DNA from: Propionibacteriales bacterium
GTDB lineage: Bacteria; Actinomycetota; Actinomycetes; Propionibacteriales; Nocardioidaceae
Assembly: GCA_009379735.1 (NCBI GenBank)
Contig: WHTB01000002.1
Span: 1-56,791 of the forward strand
Reading direction: 5' to 3'
Length of the DNA: 56,791 nucleotides
Shown: positions 24,031-32,763 of the stretch, piece by piece
How the letters are laid out: the number at the start of each line of letters is the position of its first letter
Numbering within the stretch: the stretch's first letter is position 1
The notes under the pieces: model-generated
Told to the model about the DNA's origin: nothing
Database searches by the model: none
The model's input: the letters and a program-made list of their open reading frames with translations, nothing else
Position numbers and translations under genes: made by a program

Positions 24031-27000
24031 TCAGGGCCCCTCGTGTTCGCCCTGGTCGAGCGGCAGCGTCCCGTTGTGTGTGAAGCCGATGGCCTGCAGC
24101 ACCGGACCCTCGGGACCACGAGCCGTCATCTCGGCGCGGTACTGCAGGTAGCGTCCCGTCGCGCCGACGCGGGCGCCGCGACCGCCGAGGGTTCGCCACT
24201 CGCTCCACGAGCGGTCGGGCCGGGCGGTGCTGCCCGTGCGCACGCTGATCCGCAGCGTCGACCCCGGTGAGTCCGCAGCCCGCCACAGGGCCCGATCCCA
24301 GTCGACCATCTGGCGCGCGTCGAGCAGCCCGGAGACGAACGTCCCCCGGCGCGGGCCGGCGCCACGCAGGCCGACGGCGCCGAAACCGGCCTCGCGCACG
24401 ACCGCCTGCCCGGACTCGGATCCGGTGCGGAACTGCGCGCTCGTGTGGTCGGCGACGCCGGCAGCGGTGGTGACGAAGCGAACCGGCCTGACCTGCGTAC
24501 CGGTGTTGCCCGACGCATCGGTCGACGACACCCGCACCCAGTACGTGCGGTCCGGCAGCAGGCCGGTGACCACGACCACGTGCCGGCGCACCAGGTCCGT
24601 GTCCAGGCCACTGCGGTTGAGCCGTCGGTTCGGCCCGTAGGCCACGAGCGAGTCGGCGGGCTCGCTCGAGCGCCAGGTCGCCCTCGCTGTGCCGTCGGGG
24701 AGCGGCAGCACGCGCACGCGGCTGATCGCGGGGGCCTGCAGGTCGGCCGGCCGGGTGGTGAACGACGCGGGCGGCTTGCCGCGGGCCGGCCACGCCCTGG
24801 TGTTGCCCGAGCCGTCGGTCGACCTGACCCGGTAGTAGTACGTCGTCGCGGGCGAAAGGCCGCGCAGCCGGAACAAGTGCGACTGGGTGCGCTCCGCCAC
24901 CGGGCGCCTGGCGGTGATCCGGCCCGGCCGTGGTCCGACCTCGACCGCGGTCGTGGCCGGCTCGTCGGTCCGCCATTGCAGCGTCGCCCCGGAGGAGGTC
25001 ACCTGTCCGGCGCGGGCGGCGGTGACGTCCAGCGGGCCCGAGGCCGCATACGTGGCCTGGTAACTGCCCGGCTGCGCGGGGAAGACGGCGTACTGCTGGC
25101 CCTTGATCGTCTCCGAATTGAACGGGACCGGAATGCCCCCGAGAGTGAGCGTGCTCAGCACTCGTCCCTGCGGCCCGCTGACCGGCAGCATCGCGGTCAG
25201 CCCGGTCGCGCCCTGCCCGACCGCGATGTCGAAGGACAGCGTGTCGGCCGACCATGTGACGCCGGAGAACGACGATCCGCCGCGGCCGTCCGTCCAGGTC
25301 AGGAGCTGGCGCGCGGATATGACGGGCACGCCACGCTGCTTGGCCGACGCCAGCACCTGGTCATCCTCGAACGTGCTCGCCCGGTCGGTGTGCAGGTTGG
25401 CGGTGAACGCGCCGTAGGTACCCTGCGGCCCGAGCGCCCTGTCGAGCAGGGTGTCCGGGGTGAACGGGTAGCTCTGTCCCGACTCGTCGGTCATCACCGT
25501 GGCCGACTGGTAGACGTCGATCAGGGAGCCGTCGGTGTCGGCGAACCGCATCGGGATACCCGACCCGGTCATGAACCCCGGCCGGTCGCCGACCCAGCTG
25601 CCCGGCCAGTAGTAGTAGTTCACGTCGAGCCGCATCCCGTGCGCCGCCTCGGCCTTGGGCTGGGATGCCCAGTCACTCCACACCAGGCAGTGGAAGCGGT
25701 TGCTGACGGGGCTGGGAATGCTCGAGTACCTCTGTTGCCAGGCTCCGAGATCTTGCGTGTACGTGGCCTGCAGCGCGGTGAGGGATGAATAGTTCGCGCA
25801 TCCGTTCTGCGGGTGCAGGCCAACCTCGAAACCCTGTTCTGTGTAGGCGGCGGCCTGCGTGCCGCTGAGCGGCGAGTTCGGATAGACGTACGACGTGAAG
25901 CGCGGGCACGTCCACTGCACGACCGAGCAGCCCGCCGGGCCGGCGGACCGGTAGGTGTCGAAGCGTCCCGCGGTCCCGCCGTTGGCATGGTCGTCACCGG
26001 TGGCCACGACCACGGCCTTGTGCATGTCGGGGAAGTACCAGAAGCGGGGAAGCGGCTTGCGGTCCTGGTTCATCACGGTGATCAGGTTGGCCAGCAGGCG
26101 TTGCTGCTCGTCGGCCTGCGGGATGTGCACCTTGTTCAGGTTGACCCAGTCCGCGGACGTGCCGCCGAAGAACTGGTCGTCCGAGCGGATCGGCGGTGAA
26201 TCGTCGCGCTCCTGCCCGGCCCACGCCGGGTTGCCCTGCCGGGTCTCGATCACGGAGCGGGCCAGGTCGTAGGCGAACGCCGCCGCCTGACCTCCGTTGC
26301 TTCCGACATTCCGCCAGGTGACGGCCGGGTACATCGTCGCTCGTGTCGCGCTGGAGTACATGCGTGCGATCTCGGTGGCGTCGGTGCGCAGGTAGCGGTT
26401 GGCCGGACCGTGGAACTGCATCGTGGCTGTGGTGATCCCCGCCCCCGGCTGGGTCGCGGCGTTGACCGCGAGGTAGCCGTTGGAGGTGGTGCCCGAGAGC
26501 TGGATAAGCCCGAGCAACGACGTCAGATTGCTGCTGGGGCGCATCGCGATCAGGTTGCCCCCGGCGTTCACCCAGTTCGTGAGGGTCGTGACTTGGCTCG
26601 AGGTCAGCGGGACGGCGCCGAGCACCAGGACGTCGTACCCGGCGAGGTTGTCTGCGTCCAGCGAACCGACGCCGACGTTGGTGAACTCGTTGAAGCCCTC
26701 GGCGCGCAGCATCTCGACCAGGTAGGTCGACGACGACGCCGGGCCGTTCGTCACGACCGCGATCGGTCCGCCCGGTCCCTGGTCGGGCGGCGGTGGCGGC
26801 GGTGCGGTGGTCGTGAAGGTCCAGCTGACCGGGCTCATCACGTTGCCGCCGGTGTCCGTCGCGCCGCTCACGCGGGCCGTGTACGTCGTGGAGTTAGCGA
26901 GGGCCGACTGGGGGGTGAACGTGGCCGTCGACGTCGTACCGTTGTAGGCCACCGTTCCCGGCACCGGGTTGTTCGACGGGTCACGCAGCCCCATCGCCAC

Positions 27001-30000
27001 CGAGCCCGCCGACACCGGCTCGCTGAAGGTCGCGGTCACCGCCGTGGAGACGGGGACGCCGCTCGCCCCGCTCGCCGGAGACCTGGCGATGACGGTGGGT
27101 GCCACGGTGTCGTCGGCGGTGGTGTCGAAGACCACGTCGACCCAATAGTTACTGGCCTCGAACGTCGAGGTGGGGAACGTCTGCGCCGCGCCGTACTGGT
27201 AGACGCCGTTGGCCCCGTCGACCCCGGTCTGCAGAGCCGTGAGCGGCCCGCGGGTGACGCCGGCGCCGGTGAAGTATCCGGCGTCGACGGCGTACCGGCC
27301 GGCGGGGGCGTGGTAGGACGCCACATAGGTCGTGCCGGCAGTGACGGGGACCCGGGCGCCGAAGCTCGCCTGCTGCCATCCGGTCGGCGTCTCGCCGTTG
27401 AACGTCACGCTGGCCAGTCGGGTCCCGGTGTTCGACCACAGGCTGCCGACGTGCGTACCGGTGTTGCCGCTGCCCTTGTAGAACCGGATGCCGGTGATGT
27501 AGCCGTCCTGCGCGGCGCGGAAGCGCACGCCCACCTCGACCGAGCTGGAGTCCGCCTCCGCCGGTGTGCCCGGAGTGGTGGTGTCGGCCCAGATCGTGCA
27601 CGGGCATCCGCTGGTGCTGGCCGACGTGGTGAACGTCCAGGTCACGGGATCCATCACGTTCCCGCTGGAGTCGGTCGCGCCACTGAGCCGGGCGGTGTAG
27701 GTCTGGGACGTCGCGAGCGGCTGTTGGGGTGTCAGCGTCGCGGTACGGGTTCCGGCGTCGTACGACGTGGTGGCCGGCACCAGGCTCGCTGACGCGTCGC
27801 GCAGCTCGAACTGGACGCTTGAGGCAGTCACGGGCTCGCTGAACGTCGCGGCGACGCTGGACGTCACCGGCACCCCGGTGGCCCCGGCTGCGGGCGAGCG
27901 TGATGTCACGGTCGGTTTGGTGGTGTCCGCCGCGCCTGAGTCGAACACCACGTCCACCCAGTAGTTCGACGACTCGTACGCGTTGGTGGGGAACTCCCCG
28001 GGCGTGCTGCCGTAGCGGTAGACCCCGTTGCCGCCGTCGATGCCGTTCTGCAACGCCGTGAGCGGGCCCCGGGTGGTGCCGGAGGAGGCGAAGTACGACG
28101 GGTCGACAGAGTACCGGGCGTTCGGGGCGTGGTAGGAGGCGACGTACGTGGTGCCCGCGGTGACCGGAACCGGCGAGGGGAGCGTCGCCTGTTGCCAGCC
28201 GGAGGCGGTCTCGCCGGTGAACGTGACGGTGCTGAGCTTGGTGCCCGAACCCGTCCACAGGCTGCCGACGTGCGTGCCGGTGTTCTGGGTGCTCTTGTAG
28301 AAGCGGATACCGGTGATGAAACCGTCCTGCGCCGCGCGGAACTTCACCCCGAGCTCGACGGGACTGGCGTCGGAGTCAGTGGCACCGGGGGTGGCTGAGT
28401 CCGGCCAGATGGTGCACGGGCAGGTCACCGGCCCGTCGCCAACGGTGATGGTCACACCTGCGGACGGCGTCTCGATCCGGCCGCTGTCGTCGACGGCCCT
28501 GCTCTTGATGGTGACCTCGCCGGCGGACGGCGCGGTGAATGCGTAGCTCCATGTCTCCCTGCCCTGAGCGGGGTGCCACGTGTTTCCGCCGTCGGTGGAC
28601 ACCTCCACGCCGCCGACAAGGCCGCCGGTGTCCGCGGCTGTTCCGGTGACCGTCAAGTGAGCGCCGCCGGAGAACGTCTGCCCCGCGGTCGGTGACGCGA
28701 TCGTCGACGTGGGTGCCGTGGTGTCGGTCGACGGGGAGGCCGGGACCAGGCCGGGTTGCAGGGTGGCGGGTTGCGCGCCCATGTCCGCCAGCAGGTTCAC
28801 GGTGGCCTGCCGGGCCACGGGGTCTGCCGCGGCGGAGCCACGGTCGTGTTCACTGTCGAGTGCCCAGGGCCACTGGATCGTGCCAGCGCCGAACACCAGC
28901 GCGCCACTCGCATGCCGGTACATCGTCATCGCGTGCGTGGCACTGCCCGCGGCGTATTGCGACCCGTAGTTCTGCAGGACCTCGCCCGTGCCCGAGGTCT
29001 CGGAGATCCGGAACAGGCCGGGCGGCCGGTGGCCGTTGTCAAGATCCTCGTCCCACTCGTAGCCGATGACGTCACTGCCGATCGTGCGGATCTGGCTGCC
29101 GGTCAGGTTGGCCACCGGGGTGTTCCGCCAGAAGCGCATCTTGCCGTCGGCCGCGCCCACCTCCATGTCGATCGCGCAGCAGTTGACCATGAAGGCGGTG
29201 CCGGTGAGCGCGTTTTCCGGCCGGCCGCCGTCGGAGGGTGGACTGTACCTCGGGTCACGCCAGGTGCCCGTCCAGCTTGGCGACGGATCGATCTTCGCGT
29301 TCGCGTGGGTCTCCTTGTAGCTGACCAGCGTTCGGAAGGGCGTCGCGGATCCGTCGATGCCGTTCTCCCAGCGGGTCTTCCAGAAGACCTCGTTCCCGCT
29401 GAAGAAGGCGAGATTCACGCCCGCGGCGCGTGCCGCCTCCACGTTCGCGCGTTGCTCCCCCGACCAGTACTCGTCGTGTCCGACGGACATGAAGGCCCGG
29501 TGTTCGAGCAACTCGGCTCCGAACCGGGCGGTGTCGACCCCCGTGGTGTAACTGACGTCGTACCCGTTGGCCTCCAACCAGCGCACCATCGGGTACTCCG
29601 CGTTGAAGACGAAGTCCTCGGGCGCGTAATCGCGGGTGGTGAAGGGCCGGTTGTAGCTCACCTTGTACGCCCGGCCGGCGGGTGACCCGGTGTAGAGACT
29701 GTTGCCGCCGTACCTGTTGTAGGCCTGCCAGGTGGTGTCCGCCGTCTGGAACAGCACGTCCGAGCCGCCGTCGTCATCCCGCACCACGAAGAAGACGTGG
29801 CTCGCTCCGTTGGTGCCGTCCGTCCGCAGCAGTTTGGCGAAGTAGATCCCGGACACCGCATCGCCCGGGACCGCCCAGGACGCGCTCAGGGACCAGTTCC
29901 CGCAGTCCACGAGGCCGGTCGTGGAGTCGGAGAGGCAGTCCGGCTGGCTCCTGACGCTGGTCGGCTGCACGGTGGCGACCCGGCGGGCGCCGTCACCGCC

Positions 30001-30327
30001 GTAGTAACCCATCCGGTAGATGTCCAGCCGGTAGGAGCTGGCCGTGGTGTCGACCTTGAACCCGATGGTGCCGCCTTGGTCGACGCTCATGTCGGTGGCG
30101 AACCCCTGGATGGCCGCACTGCCTGCGCCGCTGATCCCCCACTCGCTCTCGGGGCTGCCCGGCATCGAGTTCTCACACGCGATCGCGTTCACGATGGGTG
30201 GATCGCATGGGGCGGCCACCGCCTGGTTTTGCGGAACGACCAGCACGGCTGCCGCCAGGCCAGCGGTCAGCAGCCCAGCAAACAGCGCATGAGAATGCCG
30301 CAGTCGCCCAAAGACGCGTGTCGCCAT
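24031..30327 (-). CDS. 2,098-residue secreted multidomain protein (DMFase-beta-like + DUF4082/Ig + deacetylase-like + FN3)
   Basis: Signal peptide (basic start, hydrophobic core, A-V-A-A-P near residue 40). Next comes a domain like the N,N-dimethylformamidase beta subunit (about 45-510; D-I-Y-R-M-G-Y-Y-G-G and S-V-G-H-D-E-Y-W-S-G) and an Ig-like domain (about 540-630). Two tandem copies of a DUF4082-plus-Ig module (636-907 and 908-1179) follow, then a Pro-rich linker with a ThuA/GATase-like Rossmann domain (about 1190-1330). A NodB-like barrel (about 1430-1680) has V-V-A-T-G-D-D-H, G-F-E-V-G-L-H-P-Q-N-G and N-L-H-T-D-R. Two fibronectin III domains (about 1765-1960) and a beta-sandwich end it. 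Probably an exported polysaccharide-modifying or -binding enzyme; activity unproven. I prefer the ATG after GGTGGGG to the TTG five codons earlier. Confidence 0.75.
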   Translation of the reverse strand: MATRVFGRLRHSHALFAGLLTAGLAAAVLVVPQNQAVAAPCDPPIVNAIACENSMPGSPESEWGISGAGSAAIQGFATDMSVDQGGTIGFKVDTTASSYRLDIYRMGYYGGDGARRVATVQPTSVRSQPDCLSDSTTGLVDCGNWSLSASWAVPGDAVSGIYFAKLLRTDGTNGASHVFFVVRDDDGGSDVLFQTADTTWQAYNRYGGNSLYTGSPAGRAYKVSYNRPFTTRDYAPEDFVFNAEYPMVRWLEANGYDVSYTTGVDTARFGAELLEHRAFMSVGHDEYWSGEQRANVEAARAAGVNLAFFSGNEVFWKTRWENGIDGSATPFRTLVSYKETHANAKIDPSPSWTGTWRDPRYSPPSDGGRPENALTGTAFMVNCCAIDMEVGAADGKMRFWRNTPVANLTGSQIRTIGSDVIGYEWDEDLDNGHRPPGLFRISETSGTGEVLQNYGSQYAAGSATHAMTMYRHASGALVFGAGTIQWPWALDSEHDRGSAAADPVARQATVNLLADMGAQPATLQPGLVPASPSTDTTAPTSTIASPTAGQTFSGGAHLTVTGTAADTGGLVGGVEVSTDGGNTWHPAQGRETWSYAFTAPSAGEVTIKSRAVDDSGRIETPSAGVTITVGDGPVTCPCTIWPDSATPGATDSDASPVELGVKFRAAQDGFITGIRFYKSTQNTGTHVGSLWTGSGTKLSTVTFTGETASGWQQATLPSPVPVTAGTTYVASYHAPNARYSVDPSYFASSGTTRGPLTALQNGIDGGNGVYRYGSTPGEFPTNAYESSNYWVDVVFDSGAADTTKPTVTSRSPAAGATGVPVTSSVAATFSEPVTASSVQFELRDASASLVPATTSYDAGTRTATLTPQQPLATSQTYTARLSGATDSSGNVMDPVTWTFTTSASTSGCPCTIWADTTTPGTPAEADSSSVEVGVRFRAAQDGYITGIRFYKGSGNTGTHVGSLWSNTGTRLASVTFNGETPTGWQQASFGARVPVTAGTTYVASYHAPAGRYAVDAGYFTGAGVTRGPLTALQTGVDGANGVYQYGAAQTFPTSTFEASNYWVDVVFDTTADDTVAPTVIARSPASGASGVPVSTAVTATFSEPVSAGSVAMGLRDPSNNPVPGTVAYNGTTSTATFTPQSALANSTTYTARVSGATDTGGNVMSPVSWTFTTTAPPPPPPDQGPGGPIAVVTNGPASSSTYLVEMLRAEGFNEFTNVGVGSLDADNLAGYDVLVLGAVPLTSSQVTTLTNWVNAGGNLIAMRPSSNLTSLLGLIQLSGTTSNGYLAVNAATQPGAGITTATMQFHGPANRYLRTDATEIARMYSSATRATMYPAVTWRNVGSNGGQAAAFAYDLARSVIETRQGNPAWAGQERDDSPPIRSDDQFFGGTSADWVNLNKVHIPQADEQQRLLANLITVMNQDRKPLPRFWYFPDMHKAVVVATGDDHANGGTAGRFDTYRSAGPAGCSVVQWTCPRFTSYVYPNSPLSGTQAAAYTEQGFEVGLHPQNGCANYSSLTALQATYTQDLGAWQQRYSSIPSPVSNRFHCLVWSDWASQPKAEAAHGMRLDVNYYYWPGSWVGDRPGFMTGSGIPMRFADTDGSLIDVYQSATVMTDESGQSYPFTPDTLLDRALGPQGTYGAFTANLHTDRASTFEDDQVLASAKQRGVPVISARQLLTWTDGRGGSSFSGVTWSADTLSFDIAVGQGATGLTAMLPVSGPQGRVLSTLTLGGIPVPFNSETIKGQQYAVFPAQPGSYQATYAASGPLDVTAARAGQVTSSGATLQWRTDEPATTAVEVGPRPGRITARRPVAERTQSHLFRLRGLSPATTYYYRVRSTDGSGNTRAWPARGKPPASFTTRPADLQAPAISRVRVLPLPDGTARATWRSSEPADSLVAYGPNRRLNRSGLDTDLVRRHVVVVTGLLPDRTYWVRVSSTDASGNTGTQVRPVRFVTTAAGVADHTSAQFRTGSESGQAVVREAGFGAVGLRGAGPRRGTFVSGLLDARQMVDWDRALWRAADSPGSTLRISVRTGSTARPDRSWSEWRTLGGRGARVGATGRYLQYRAEMTARGPEGPVLQAIGFTHNGTLPLDQGEHEGP
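26791..28422 (-). repeat. Two tandem 816-base (272-codon) DUF4082 + Ig-like modules
   Basis: Within the large secreted protein, each module opens C-P-C-T-I-W and contains G-F/Y-I-T-G-I-R-F-Y-K, N-T-G-T-H-V-G-S-L-W, Y-V-A-S-Y-H-A-P and S-N-Y-W-V-D-V-V-F-D. It closes with an Ig-like domain (R-S-P-A-x-G-A-x-G-V-P-V ... T-W-T-F-T-T). The copies start at 28422 and 27606 and are still similar in DNA, for example around GACGTGCGTRCCGGTGTT, so the duplication is fairly recent or kept by gene conversion. Confidence 0.85.
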
Positions 30328-30640
30328 GACAGCCCCACCCAAATGCCGTTGAGACGTGAGATCCCCACCCGTCCCATGAGTCCTCGCCCGGGCGTGCTCG
30401 ACCGGTGCCGCCCCCGTAGCAGCACGGTATCCGGCGCAAGCCCGTCACGTCAGCGGATTCTCGCAACCCGCAACAAGCTTTGCCGCTCCTGCGTCGGCGG
30501 CCGGTGTCCACGGGTGACCAGGGGCGGATATCACGAAACCGCTGACGCGGTGACTGTCGACGGGCGAGACTGCATGGCAGGCATATCGGCGAGAGGGAGG
30601 GCTCAGTGGCTGAGATGTCTCGACACGTGGGGAACCAGAC
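30328..30640. other. Divergent intergenic region with a motif shared with 48235
   Basis: This stretch separates the start of the large secreted protein from the epimerase gene, so it should hold promoters for both. No convincing -10/-35 pair was found. CAGCGGATTC at 30451-30460 recurs exactly at 48235-48244 in the other large divergent promoter region, and both copies are followed by a CGC-x-A-x-C-C type sequence. GAGAGGGAGG (30591-30600) is too far from the GTG at 30641 to be its ribosome binding site. Confidence 0.4.
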
Positions 30641-31639
30641 GTGACGGCGGTGCCGCTCGCGGGCGCCCGCGCGGTGGTCACCGGCGGAGCCGGCACGGTG
30701 GGCTCGACGATCGTCGACCAGCTGATCCGGCGCGGTGTCCGCGACGTCGTGGTGCTCGACAACTTCGTACGCGGTCGGCGCGGCAACCTGGCGTGGGCTG
30801 AGCGGCACGGGCGGCTGACCGTCATCGACGGCGACATCCGTGACGAGGACCTGGTGTCTCAGGTGATGTGCGACGCCGACGTCGTCTTCCACCAGGCGGC
30901 GATCCGGATCACGCAGTGCGCAGAGGAGCCGGCGCTGGCCATGGACGTGCTGGTCGACGGCACGTTCAAGGTGCTGGAAGCCGCGCGCCGGGCCGGGGTC
31001 CGCAAAGTAGTTGCCGCTTCGTCGGCGTCGGTCTACGGCCAGGCCATGGAGTTTCCGACCGCAGAGACGCACCATCCGTATGCGAACGACACGCTGTACG
31101 GCGCAGCGAAGACCTTCAACGAGGGACTGCTGCGCAGCTTCCACGCGATGTACGGCCTGGACTACGTCGCACTGCGGTACTTCAACGTCTACGGACCCCG
31201 GATGGACGTCCACGGCGTTTACACCGAGGTGCTGGTGCGGTGGATGGAGCGGATCGCGTCCGGTGAGCCGCCGCTGATCCTGGGCGACGGCGCGCAGACC
31301 ATGGACTTCGTCTTCACCGAGGACGTCGCGAGGGCCAACATCCTGGCGGCCGAGGCCGATGTCACCGACGACGTGTACAACGTCGCGAGCGGCACCGAGA
31401 CCAGCCTGCGCGAGCTCGCCGCCACCCTGTTGCACGCGATGGGGTCGTCGCTGAAGCCGGTGCACGGGCCGGCGCGCGGGGTCAACGGCGTCTTGCGGCG
31501 CCTCGCGGACACCGAGCACTCCAGGACCGGGCTGGGTTTCCGGGCGGAGGTCGGGCTCGAGGACGGCCTGCGCCGCCTCGTCGACTGGTGGGAGGGGCAG
31601 CGATGCGGCGAGCAGCTGCACGTACCGACGCAGGCATGA
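30641..31639 (+). CDS. NAD-dependent epimerase/dehydratase of the UDP-glucose 4-epimerase group
   Basis: A 332-residue extended SDR with V-V-T-G-G-A-G-T-V-G-S at the N-terminus, S-S-A-S-V-Y-G-Q-A, the catalytic tyrosine/lysine in L-Y-G-A-A-K, and R-Y-F-N-V-Y-G-P-R-M-D. The last motif, with the H-H-P-Y and E-G-L-L-R-S-F context, marks a widespread polysaccharide-locus subfamily. That subfamily is nearly always followed by a DegT aminotransferase, as here (ATGA overlap). It epimerises or dehydrates a nucleotide sugar and so may supply the keto-sugar for that enzyme; the exact substrate is not known to me. GTG start with a weak GGGGAACC upstream. Confidence 0.8.
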   Translation: MTAVPLAGARAVVTGGAGTVGSTIVDQLIRRGVRDVVVLDNFVRGRRGNLAWAERHGRLTVIDGDIRDEDLVSQVMCDADVVFHQAAIRITQCAEEPALAMDVLVDGTFKVLEAARRAGVRKVVAASSASVYGQAMEFPTAETHHPYANDTLYGAAKTFNEGLLRSFHAMYGLDYVALRYFNVYGPRMDVHGVYTEVLVRWMERIASGEPPLILGDGAQTMDFVFTEDVARANILAAEADVTDDVYNVASGTETSLRELAATLLHAMGSSLKPVHGPARGVNGVLRRLADTEHSRTGLGFRAEVGLEDGLRRLVDWWEGQRCGEQLHVPTQA

Positions 31640-32763
31640 TGGTCCCCGTGATGCGCCCACACCTGGGCGCGGAGGAGGCGAGCGCCGTCGCGGCCGCCGT
31701 CGAGTCCGGCTGGGTGGCGCAGGGACCCCGAGTCGCCGCGTTCGAGGAGGCGTTCGCCGCCCAGGTTGGAGCGTCGCACGCGGTGGCGGTTTCGTCGTGT
31801 ACGACGGGACTGCACCTGGCGCTCACCGTGATCGGAGTCGGGCCTGGCGATGAGGTCGTCGTACCCTCGCTCTCCTTCATCGCCACCACCAACTCGGTGC
31901 GATACGTCGGAGCCAGGCCGGTGTTCGCGGACGTCGAGCCGGCGACCGGCAACCTGACCGCCGAGACCGTCGCAGCGGTCGCAACACCGGCGACCCGCGC
32001 CGTGCTGCTGGTGCACCAGGGTGGCGTACCTGCCGACGTGGAAGCCATCCGGGGGTTCTGCGAGCCGCGCGGGATCGCCCTGATCGAGGACGCCGCGTGC
32101 GCCGTGGGGTCGACCTATCGGGGCAGGCCGGTCGGGCACTGCTCGCCGCTCGCGGCCTGGTCGTTCCACCCGCGCAAGATCGTCACGACGGGCGAGGGCG
32201 GCATGGTCACCACCGAGAGCGCGGAGCACGCGAATCGGTTGCGCCGGCTGCGCGACCACGGCATGAGCGTGAGCGCCGCGGACCGGCACGCCTCCCGGCA
32301 GCCGGTGCTGGAGGAGTACCTCGAACTCGGCTTCAACTACCGGATGACCGACATCCAGGCCGCCCTCGGCCTCGTGCAACTCCGCAGGCTTCCCGAGATC
32401 GTGCGCCGCCGACGCGAGCTCGCCGCTCGCTACCACGAGTTGCTTGCGGACGTCCCCGGGGTAGTCGCCGTGACCGATCCGCCGTACGGGACCACCAACT
32501 ACCAGTCGTACTGGGTGCTGCTCGACCGGGACTTCCCGGTGAGCCGCAACCGGCTGCTGCAAGCGCTCGCCGACCACGGAGTGTCCGCACGTCGCGGGAT
32601 CATGGCGGCCCACCTGGAGCCTGCCTGCGCCGGGCTCTCGCACGGCCCGCTGCCGGTGACCGAGCGGCTCACCCGCAGCACCGTGATCCTGCCGCTGTTC
32701 CACGACCTGACCGCGTTACAGCAGGACCGGGTGGTGGACGTGATCCGGAGCGTGGCGAGGTGA
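31636..32763 (+). CDS. DegT/DnrJ/EryC1/StrS sugar aminotransferase
   Basis: A 375-residue PLP enzyme, complete at both ends. It shows G-W-V-A-Q-G-P-R-V-A-A-F-E near the N-terminus, S-S-C-T-T-G-L-H in the cofactor loop, E-D-A-A-C-A, the Schiff-base lysine in F-H-P-R-K-I-V-T-T-G-E-G-G and N-Y-R-M-T-D-I-Q-A-A. The F-H-P-R-K form is common in perosamine/PglE-like 4-aminotransferases, so this is one candidate for the amination step of a bacillosamine-type sugar or for the substrate of the formyltransferase. I start it at the ATG whose ATGA overlaps the epimerase stop; another ATG follows at once. Confidence 0.85.
   Translation: MMVPVMRPHLGAEEASAVAAAVESGWVAQGPRVAAFEEAFAAQVGASHAVAVSSCTTGLHLALTVIGVGPGDEVVVPSLSFIATTNSVRYVGARPVFADVEPATGNLTAETVAAVATPATRAVLLVHQGGVPADVEAIRGFCEPRGIALIEDAACAVGSTYRGRPVGHCSPLAAWSFHPRKIVTTGEGGMVTTESAEHANRLRRLRDHGMSVSAADRHASRQPVLEEYLELGFNYRMTDIQAALGLVQLRRLPEIVRRRRELAARYHELLADVPGVVAVTDPPYGTTNYQSYWVLLDRDFPVSRNRLLQALADHGVSARRGIMAAHLEPACAGLSHGPLPVTERLTRSTVILPLFHDLTALQQDRVVDVIRSVAR

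Noticed and set aside
24445-27792. Two long plus-strand frames (24445-25788 and 26410-27792)
   Set aside because: Both lie opposite the giant secreted protein and look like low-complexity mirror translations.
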